Assembly: GCA_011065065.1 (NCBI GenBank)
Contig: JAAKFL010000065.1
Coordinates: forward strand, 1 to 9,446
Reading direction: 5' to 3'
Source of the DNA: Chlamydiota bacterium
Lineage (GTDB): Bacteria > Chlamydiota > Chlamydiia > Chlamydiales > SLFE01
Length of the DNA: 9,446 nucleotides
Shown: one piece after another, positions 1 to 5,275 of the stretch
Layout of the letters: the number at the start of each line of letters is the position of its first letter
Numbering within the stretch: position 1 is the stretch's first letter
Notes under the pieces: model-generated
What the model saw: only the letters and a program-made list of their open reading frames with translations
Database searches by the model: none
What the model was told of the DNA's origin: nothing
Translations under genes and position numbers: made by a program

Positions 1-800
1 GCGAAATATTTTTTTCGTTCTCCAGTCTTCTCAATCACTGCTGAAGCCGTTTTTTCGCCTCTCAAGTCAGTGATCGTATAGACTGGTTTTCCCAAGAGAA
101 GAAAATTACACGCTTGTCTAAAGGATTGGACTCCTCCTTCGCAGAGTAAAAGGTAGTCTGAGAAATAATCAGATGAAGTGACATCATCTCCAAATACAGT
201 TCCTTTCCCACCTTCTTTAGATTCGTCATCACCGTAAACAAGGAAGTAGTGCTTTAAATCTGGACCCGAGCAGTTCCAATTCTCTAGAGCTGCTGGCGTA
301 TGATAGCCTACAATATTTCCCAGTGCTGGGCGGTTTTCAGCTGTAATAAAATCGGAAACAGACGCGTTCACACACCTTGTTCCATCCTTTTCGAAATGGC
401 CGGTGTATCCGTAAAGAACGAGGGCTTCTGGTGTAATCACATTTCTTAAAAATTCCATTGTTCTTTGTGTTCCCTCGTGACCATACGCGGCAGAGTCACC
501 CACAATTTGGTATACAGGTGTGGAAGGATCTAGCTCCATCAGGGATAAAACATGTGACTTCATGGCCTGATAGGCTTTGACAGTCGTTGATACATTAGAC
601 TTCATTTGCTTATCACGGTGGATTCCATAGAAATGTGTTCCTTCATAATTGATGTGCTCTAGATCCTCGGCTAAAGTAAATCCTTCACCATTTTGAAATT
701 TTTCGCATACAGTATTAATTGTTGCAGACAGTGGTAGTGGTTTTGATTCTTCCACATGAACTTTGGTGTGTGATAAATAAGCTCGTGTCATTGCATCCAT
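1..800 (-). CDS. Partial SLOG/LOG-like Rossmann-fold protein (C-terminus beyond window)
   Basis: The reading frame is open from an ATG at 800 down to the window edge, giving 266 residues with no stop, so the C-terminus is missing. An AGGAGA ribosome site five bases upstream and a good promoter support this start; another in-frame ATG lies at 791. No signal peptide or membrane segment is visible. Residues 1-90 are polar and not recognised. From about residue 95 the pattern alternates hydrophobic strands and helices: 'PVYQIVGDS' (95-103), a helix with 'GTQRTMEFL', 'ALVLYGYTG' (126-134), 'LGNIVGY' (160-166), 'HYFLVYGDD' (184-192), then 'YLLLCEGGVQSFRQACNFLL' (217-236) followed by 'GKPVYTI'. The last piece resembles the glycine-rich loop plus helix plus 'GKPV' strand of LOG/SLOG proteins, which bind or cleave nucleotides. 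The family is inferred from this pattern alone, and substrate and role are unknown. Its neighbours are divergent housekeeping genes, which do not hint at function. Confidence 0.75.
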   Translation of the reverse strand, partial: MDAMTRAYLSHTKVHVEESKPLPLSATINTVCEKFQNGEGFTLAEDLEHINYEGTHFYGIHRDKQMKSNVSTTVKAYQAMKSHVLSLMELDPSTPVYQIVGDSAAYGHEGTQRTMEFLRNVITPEALVLYGYTGHFEKDGTRCVNASVSDFITAENRPALGNIVGYHTPAALENWNCSGPDLKHYFLVYGDDESKEGGKGTVFGDDVTSSDYFSDYLLLCEGGVQSFRQACNFLLLGKPVYTITDLRGEKTASAVIEKTGERKKYF

Positions 801-804
801 GATT

Positions 805-810
805 TCTCCT
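805..810 (-). promoter_or_regulatory. Ribosome binding site AGGAGA of the partial SLOG-like gene
   Basis: On the minus strand AGGAGA is followed by AATC and then the ATG at 800. The core AGGAG is five bases from the start, which is close to ideal. It decides between the ATG at 800 and the in-frame ATG nine bases further on. Confidence 0.7.
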
Positions 811-833
811 GATTAGGGTTAAATATCCTAAGC

Positions 834-862
834 ATAATACTGGAAAAATCATTTTATGTCCA
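834..862 (-). promoter_or_regulatory. Sigma70/sigma66-type promoter for the partial SLOG-like gene
   Basis: Read on the minus strand, a -35 hexamer TGGACA (857-862, five of six consensus bases) is separated by exactly 17 bp from a -10 hexamer TATTAT (834-839, five of six). The predicted transcript would start near 827 and have a leader of about 27 bases carrying the AGGAGA ribosome site. This is a pattern match only; the start has not been observed. Confidence 0.6.
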
Positions 863-878
863 CCCCATCCATTCTGAT

Positions 879-905
879 CATCCTTACTATCCTGTCTATC
901 CTGTA
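879..905 (+). repeat. Three imperfect tandem 9-bp repeats between divergent promoters
   Basis: The units are CATCCTTAC (879-887), TATCCTGTC (888-896) and TATCCTGTA (897-905). The last two differ at one base; the first is looser. They lie upstream of both -35 boxes, 8 bp before the plus-strand one (914) and 16 bp beyond the minus-strand one (862). A regulator binding array is possible. The stretch is also pyrimidine-rich and short, so chance or replication slippage could explain it. Confidence 0.4.
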
Positions 906-913
906 AAACCTAC

Positions 914-942
914 TTGATCCCCCAACCATTTTCCGCTATACT
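914..942 (+). promoter_or_regulatory. Promoter for the phosphatase-ispH pair
   Basis: A -35 element TTGATC (914-919, four of six consensus bases) and a -10 element TATACT (937-942, five of six) are separated by 17 bp. Initiation 7-9 bases after the -10 would fall at about 949-951, on or just before the ATG of the phosphatase gene. That would make the message leaderless or nearly so, which fits the absence of any purine-rich ribosome site before that ATG. Confidence 0.55.
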
Positions 943-950
943 CCAACCTA

Positions 951-1415
951 ATGAAGAAAGTTTTATTTGTCTGCTTAGGAAACATCTGCCGCTCTCCAGC
1001 AGGAGAGTCCATTCTCCGCCATTTTCTCGAAAAAGAGAACAAATCACACAAGGTCGAAGTGGACAGTTGCGGGATTGGTGATTGGCACATTGGCCAGCAG
1101 GCCCATCCCCAAATGCGCAAGGCTGCCAAAGACCGAGGCTATCATCTCACTGGCAGAGCTAAAAAATTTAAACAAAGTTATTTTCAAGATTTTGACTACA
1201 TCCTTGCTGCAGAAAAGAGCGTTTTGGATCACCTTCAAAGCCTGGCTATAACTTCTGAAGACTTGTCAAAACTCCACTTGGTGACCGATTTTAGCGAAGA
1301 ACATAAAGGTACCGATGTTCCAGACCCTTATTATGGTGGGGATGATCATTTCGAAGAAACTCTCGACATTCTAGAGCACCTTTGCCGCGAATTTATGAAC
1401 CAACATTTAAACTAA
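951..1415 (+). CDS. Low-molecular-weight protein tyrosine phosphatase
   Basis: A 154-residue cytoplasmic phosphatase of the usual family length (about 150). It removes phosphate from phosphotyrosine through a cysteinyl-phosphate intermediate. The signature loop CLGNICRSP lies at residues 8-16, with nucleophile Cys8, Arg14 for phosphate binding and Ser15. The general acid Asp125 sits in the DPYYG motif (125-129), followed by the family's typical acidic C-terminal helix. All catalytic residues are present. The ATG at 951 begins 'MKKVLFVCLGN', the normal N-terminus. No Shine-Dalgarno sequence precedes it, and a promoter ends only eight bases upstream. ispH starts a few bases after its stop, so the two are probably cotranscribed. 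The substrate cannot be read from sequence; relatives act on bacterial tyrosine kinases or, when secreted, on host proteins. Arsenate reductase (ArsC) shares the fold, but the DPYYG motif favours a phosphatase. Confidence 0.92.
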   Translation: MKKVLFVCLGNICRSPAGESILRHFLEKENKSHKVEVDSCGIGDWHIGQQAHPQMRKAAKDRGYHLTGRAKKFKQSYFQDFDYILAAEKSVLDHLQSLAITSEDLSKLHLVTDFSEEHKGTDVPDPYYGGDDHFEETLDILEHLCREFMNQHLN

Positions 1416-1423
1416 TTATGACA

Positions 1424-2353
1424 ATGAAATTATTATTATCAAAACCTCGCGGATTTTGTGCCGGGGTTGTCAGAGCAATAGAAACTGTTGAAAAAGCCCT
1501 CGAAATGTGGGGAGCTCCGATCTATGTCAAGCATGAGATCGTCCACAATCAGCATGTAGTGAATCGTTTGCGGGATAAGGGTGCCATCTTCATCGAGGAG
1601 ATCGAAGATGTGCCTCATGGGGCTCGGTTGATCTATTCGGCCCATGGTGTTTCTCCCCAGGTGAGAAAGCAAGCTCAGGACCGTCAATTGATTGAAATTG
1701 ATGCCACATGTGGGTTGGTCACGCGGGTTCATTCTGCTGTTAAACGATTTGCCGCTCGAGGGTATCAAATTATTCTTATCGGTCACCGCAATCACGTGGA
1801 AATTGTGGGGACAGCTGGGGAAGCTCCCGATGTGACCACCATTGTGGAATCTCCCGAAGATGTGGAAAAGCTCGAATTTGCTCCGGATGAAAAACTTTTT
1901 TACATCACTCAAACGACGTTGAGTTTGGATGATGTCAAGGACATCACGGAGGACTTGAAGAAGAAATATCCCTGGGTGGAGACTCTTCCCAGCTCATCCA
2001 TTTGTTATGCTACGACGAATCGGCAGATGGCGCTTCGTGAGATCACCGATCAGACCGATTTGGTTTTGGTGGTGGGGGATCCGTCAAGTTCTAATTCTAA
2101 CCGGTTGGTGGAAGTGGTTCGCAAGCGGGGGATTCCGGCCTATCTCATTAATAATGAGAGTGAGATTGACCCAACATGGCTTGAGGGGGTTTCTGTGATT
2201 GGTTTGACCGCTGGGGCGTCGACTCCGGAGGAGCTCGTTCAGAAGTGTATATCGTGTTTAGAGAGGCTTGGGGTGAGTCAAGTGGAGGATGTGGAATACA
2301 CGGAAGAAAATGTTTTTTTTCAGCTTCCCAAGCAGGTCTTAGTTGGCGGTTAA
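1424..2353 (+). CDS. ispH: 4-hydroxy-3-methylbut-2-enyl diphosphate reductase (IspH/LytB)
   Basis: IspH reduces HMBPP to isopentenyl and dimethylallyl diphosphate, the last step of the MEP isoprenoid pathway, using a [4Fe-4S] cluster. From the ATG at 1424 the protein has 309 residues. Cluster ligands Cys12 (PRGFCAGV), Cys96 (DATCGLV) and Cys194 (ICYATTNRQ) are present, as are substrate residues His41 (HEIVHN), His74 (SAHGVS), His124 and Glu126, and the SSNSNRL and TAGAS motifs. Compared with recalled E. coli IspH, Pro after Cys96 is Gly and Pro125 is Val. I chose 1424 because 'MKLLLSKPRGFCAGV' aligns end to end with E. coli 'MQILLANPRGFCAGV'. The ATG at 1418 is a close alternative, and a TTG at 1382 would overlap the phosphatase gene. 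There is no clear ribosome site, so translation may depend on the phosphatase ending at 1415. A T8 run at 2313-2320 lies near the 3' end. Confidence 0.96.
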   Translation: MKLLLSKPRGFCAGVVRAIETVEKALEMWGAPIYVKHEIVHNQHVVNRLRDKGAIFIEEIEDVPHGARLIYSAHGVSPQVRKQAQDRQLIEIDATCGLVTRVHSAVKRFAARGYQIILIGHRNHVEIVGTAGEAPDVTTIVESPEDVEKLEFAPDEKLFYITQTTLSLDDVKDITEDLKKKYPWVETLPSSSICYATTNRQMALREITDQTDLVLVVGDPSSSNSNRLVEVVRKRGIPAYLINNESEIDPTWLEGVSVIGLTAGASTPEELVQKCISCLERLGVSQVEDVEYTEENVFFQLPKQVLVGG

Positions 2354-2364
2354 TGGTCATTTTA

Positions 2365-2373
2365 TGGTATAAT
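2365..2373 (+). promoter_or_regulatory. Extended -10 promoter of the dciA-gyrB-gyrA-tmk-holB operon
   Basis: TGGTATAAT contains a perfect TATAAT (2368-2373) with a TGn extension, in the 42-bp gap after ispH. A weak -35 TTGGCG (2343-2348) sits 19 bp upstream, longer than ideal, but extended -10 promoters tolerate a poor -35. The transcript would begin near 2380, giving a leader of about 16 bases with a ribosome site. This suggests the replication genes are transcribed independently of ispH, perhaps with read-through. It is predicted only; sensitivity of this promoter to supercoiling, common for gyrase promoters, cannot be judged from sequence. Confidence 0.6.
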
Positions 2374-2384
2374 ATTGCTATAAC

Positions 2385-2391
2385 AAAGGTG
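2385..2391 (+). promoter_or_regulatory. Ribosome binding site deciding the TTG start of the DUF721 gene
   Basis: AAAGGTG lies four bases before TTG at 2396. An in-frame stop (TAA, 2381-2383) blocks any longer form and no ATG occurs in the conserved part of the frame near this position, so TTG is the best start. Confidence 0.6.
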
Positions 2392-2395
2392 TATT

Positions 2396-2734
2396 TTGAA
2401 GGGAAAATTTAAGCGGACGCCGCGTTATTATGATGGGACGGGAGTGACATCAAGGCAGTTAAAGGATTTGATTCCTTATGTTCTTCGGAAGGTTCAGGGG
2501 GCTTACGGGACCCGTTCTGAGCAGGTTTTGGCAGCTTGGCCTGAAATCATTGGGGAGCGTTTAGCCAAGATGAGTTGTGCCTATTCTTTTTATGATGGTG
2601 TGTTAAAGGTTCGCGTTAAAAATTCTACACTTCTCAGCCTTTTGCAGCAGCATGACAAGTCTCGTATTCTATCGCAATTACGAAGACGATTTCCTGGTGT
2701 CGAGATTAAAACAATATTATTTCGAATAGGTTGA
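2396..2734 (+). CDS. dciA: DUF721 protein, DciA-like replicative helicase loader candidate
   Basis: A small basic protein of 112 residues with the DUF721 pattern. A variable basic N-terminus (1-15) precedes a helix with 'QVLAAWPEIIGERLAKMS' (about 43-60). Then comes a strand 'DGVLKVRVKN' (67-76), a leucine-rich helix 'TLLSLLQQHDKSRILSQLRRR' region (78-98) and a final strand 'VEIKTILFRIG'. The W-P-x-I-x-G signature and the strand-helix-strand layout are the family hallmarks. DUF721 includes DciA, which helps load the DnaB helicase in bacteria lacking DnaC or DnaI. DciA proteins are often somewhat longer, so this is a compact version. It starts at TTG with a good ribosome site and is first in the gyrase operon; gyrB follows after 21 bases. 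The family assignment is fairly firm; the helicase-loading role here is inferred from family and context. Confidence 0.8.
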   Translation: MKGKFKRTPRYYDGTGVTSRQLKDLIPYVLRKVQGAYGTRSEQVLAAWPEIIGERLAKMSCAYSFYDGVLKVRVKNSTLLSLLQQHDKSRILSQLRRRFPGVEIKTILFRIG

Positions 2735-2755
2735 AATTAAAAATGGGGTCATTTG

Positions 2756-5260
2756 ATGTCAAACAACACAACCACTTCTGAGGGATCAGTTACTATGTCC
2801 AAAGAGTATACAGCAAAGTCAATTACGGTTCTTGAGGGCTTACAAGCCGTTCGCGAGCGTCCAGGGATGTATATTGGGGATACATCATCAAGTGGGTTAC
2901 ATCAGCTTGTTTACGAGGTTATCGATAATTGTATTGACGAGGCGATGGCTGGTTTCTGTACAAAAATTGTTGTCACAATGAATCCTGATGGATCGGTTAC
3001 TGTTGAAGATGATGGTCGGGGAATTCCGGTAGAAAAGCATGAGGCGCAATCGAAGAAGCAGGAACGTGAGGTGACGGCGCTTGAGGTTGTGATGACTATT
3101 CTTCATGCTGGAGGAAAGTTCGATAAGAGCTCATACAAAGTTTCTGGAGGTCTTCATGGTGTTGGGGTTTCCTGTGTGAATGCTTTGTCTGAAAAGTTTG
3201 TTGTTGAAGTCGGGAAAAACGGTCAGTTGTATAGTATGGAGTTTTCACGAGGAATTCCTCAAACGACTCTTCAAAGTTTAGGGAAAACCGATCGTCAGGG
3301 GACACGTGTCTCTTTTTGGCCTGATACGAGTATTATGACGGTGACCGAGTTTGATTATGACATTTTATTGAAACGATTGCGGGAACTGGCATTTTTGAAT
3401 CGGGGAATTGAGATCTCGTTTTTTGATCAGCGCGATAATGATAATGAGGATGTGATTTTCTGTTATGGTGGTGGGTTATCAGAGTTTGTGACCTATTTAA
3501 ATGAAAACAAGCAGGCGATTTTTCCAGAGCCTATTTCGTTTCACGGATTTCGTGAGGGGGATGATGGTCCGATTGAGATTGACATTGCTTTGCAGTGGAA
3601 CGGTGGATATCAGGAATCGATTTACTGTTATGTGAATAATATTTCCACTCGACATGGCGGGTCTCATCTCACCGGATTTTCTACAGCTTTGACTCGAGTC
3701 TTAAACAGTTACATTAAAAGCCACAAACTAATGAAATCGGATAAGATGACGATTTCAGGAGAAGACATGCGTGAGGGGCTCACGGCTGTTGTGGCTGTGA
3801 AGGTTCCCAACCCTTTATTTGAAGGTCAGACCAAACAGCGGCTTGGTAATAGCGATGTGGGCTCTGTCGTCCAGCAGTTGACGGGTGAAGAATTGGGGAT
3901 TTACCTTTCGGAAAATCCATCAATCGCCAAGTCGATCGCCGATAAGGCGATACTTGCGGCAAAAGCACGTGAGGCGGCAAAGAGAGCGCGAGATCTGACA
4001 TTGCGTAAATCAGCTTTAGATTCCGCCAGGCTTCCGGGAAAATTGACCGATTGCCAGGAAAGTAATCCAGAACTTTGTGAGATTTTTATTGTTGAGGGAG
4101 ATTCCGCGGGTGGTTCAGCAAAGGGAGGGCGCGATCGTCGTTTTCAGGCGATTCTTCCGATACGTGGTAAAATTATCAATGTGGAAAAAGCGCGATTGGA
4201 GAAAGTGTTGCAAAACACGGAAGTTGGAACGATGGTTGCCGCACTAGGGTGTGGAATTGGTTCTAGCACATTTAATCTAGAGAAACTTCGCTATCATAAA
4301 ATCATTATCATGACCGATGCCGACGTTGATGGATCTCATATACGAACTCTTCTCTTGACGTTTTTATATCGTCAAATGCCGGCCCTTGTCGAAAACAACT
4401 ATGTCTATATCGCACAGCCTCCGCTTTACCGGGTCGCTCGTAAAAAGAAGAGCCGTTATATCCATTCCGAAAATGAGATGGATAACTATCTTCTTGAGTT
4501 GGGCTTATCGGATGTCAAAGTGACATTAGCGGGTTACGAACACCCGTTGTCGCTTGATTCGGTGTCTGAGTTGATGCATACGATTTTAGATCTTGAGATA
4601 TTTATCTCCCGAATTGAAAGGAAGGGGATTCCTTTTAAGGAATTTTTGGAAGCACGAGACTCTGAAGGAAAGTTACCGCAGTATTGGGTGACCATTGATG
4701 ATCAGCATCGATTTGTCTATTCACAAGACGAGTTTCTTGAGCTTAAAAAGCAAAACGAAGAGTCTCAACGAAAACAACATGAAGAGACATTGTCTGCGAT
4801 TCCTGAGGATGAGATTACGGAAGAGATGAAGTTTTTCAAGCTTAAACCTCTTCATTTCATTGAGCTATACGAAGCGGGGACCTTAGTGAGTCTTCGTGAG
4901 CGGTTGGATAAATATCGATTTGGATTGAAAAATTACTTTACAGGTGATCATGACATCATTTCTATACATGAAGGCGATATTGTTCATCATTATGAGACCT
5001 TAAAAGAGGTGATTTTCTTTATCCGTGAGAACGGGCGAAAGGGAATCGAGATCCAGCGCTATAAGGGATTGGGTGAAATGAATGCGGACCAGCTTTGGGA
5101 GACCACAATGGATCCGCAGAAACGCACGTTGATCCAGATAACACTGCCCGATATGGTGGCTGCAGATCACATGTTTACGATGTTAATGGGCGATGAAGTG
5201 CCTCCACGACGCGCCTTTATTGAACAAAATGCACTATCGGTTAAAGACGTGGATATATAG
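2756..5260 (+). CDS. gyrB: DNA gyrase subunit B
   Basis: ATPase subunit of gyrase, which with GyrA introduces negative supercoils. From ATG 2756 it has 834 residues. The GHKL ATPase domain shows Glu54 and Asn58 (EVIDNCIDEA), Asp85 (DDGRGIP), the ATP lid GGLHGVGV, and the transducer QTK loop at 358-360. The TOPRIM domain shows Glu447 (EGDSAGG) and Asp521/Asp523 (TDADVDGSH). A long, charged insertion of roughly 170 residues follows, as in E. coli-type (long) GyrB, and then QRYKGLGEMN and a PRRAFIE tail. An extra six residues after DDGRGIP match recalled chlamydial GyrB. The position of E. coli Arg136, important for aminocoumarins, is Lys154. The start is uncertain: TTG 2753, ATG 2756 (GGGG seven bases upstream) or ATG 2795 (GAGGGA upstream), where 'MSKEYTAKSITVLEGL' best matches the E. 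coli N-terminus. A 13-residue polar leader separates the last two. ParE is unlikely given the GyrA partner downstream. Confidence 0.96.
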   Translation: MSNNTTTSEGSVTMSKEYTAKSITVLEGLQAVRERPGMYIGDTSSSGLHQLVYEVIDNCIDEAMAGFCTKIVVTMNPDGSVTVEDDGRGIPVEKHEAQSKKQEREVTALEVVMTILHAGGKFDKSSYKVSGGLHGVGVSCVNALSEKFVVEVGKNGQLYSMEFSRGIPQTTLQSLGKTDRQGTRVSFWPDTSIMTVTEFDYDILLKRLRELAFLNRGIEISFFDQRDNDNEDVIFCYGGGLSEFVTYLNENKQAIFPEPISFHGFREGDDGPIEIDIALQWNGGYQESIYCYVNNISTRHGGSHLTGFSTALTRVLNSYIKSHKLMKSDKMTISGEDMREGLTAVVAVKVPNPLFEGQTKQRLGNSDVGSVVQQLTGEELGIYLSENPSIAKSIADKAILAAKAREAAKRARDLTLRKSALDSARLPGKLTDCQESNPELCEIFIVEGDSAGGSAKGGRDRRFQAILPIRGKIINVEKARLEKVLQNTEVGTMVAALGCGIGSSTFNLEKLRYHKIIIMTDADVDGSHIRTLLLTFLYRQMPALVENNYVYIAQPPLYRVARKKKSRYIHSENEMDNYLLELGLSDVKVTLAGYEHPLSLDSVSELMHTILDLEIFISRIERKGIPFKEFLEARDSEGKLPQYWVTIDDQHRFVYSQDEFLELKKQNEESQRKQHEETLSAIPEDEITEEMKFFKLKPLHFIELYEAGTLVSLRERLDKYRFGLKNYFTGDHDIISIHEGDIVHHYETLKEVIFFIRENGRKGIEIQRYKGLGEMNADQLWETTMDPQKRTLIQITLPDMVAADHMFTMLMGDEVPPRRAFIEQNALSVKDVDI

Positions 5261-5263
5261 GAG

Positions 5264-5272
5264 AGAGAGGGA
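5264..5272 (+). promoter_or_regulatory. Ribosome binding site of gyrA
   Basis: A purine run GAGAGAGAGGGA directly follows the gyrB stop (TAG at 5258-5260) and ends four bases before the gyrA ATG. Its closeness to the gyrB stop suggests coupling that keeps the two gyrase subunits in similar amounts. Confidence 0.65.
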
Positions 5273-5275
5273 ACT

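Noticed and set aside
1439..1912. Long antisense open frame within ispH, and similar frames opposite gyrA (5789-6262, 6560-6949)
   Set aside because: They lie wholly opposite conserved genes, have no ribosome sites that I can support and give low-complexity translations, so they are shadows of the real genes.
2313..2320. T8 run in ispH, possible slippage or contingency site or terminator tail
   Set aside because: The frame runs through it normally into conserved C-terminal sequence and no GC-rich hairpin precedes it.
4741..4860. Charged insert in GyrB as possible foreign domain
   Set aside because: Long GyrB proteins of many Gram-negative bacteria have an insertion of similar size at this place in the TOPRIM region.
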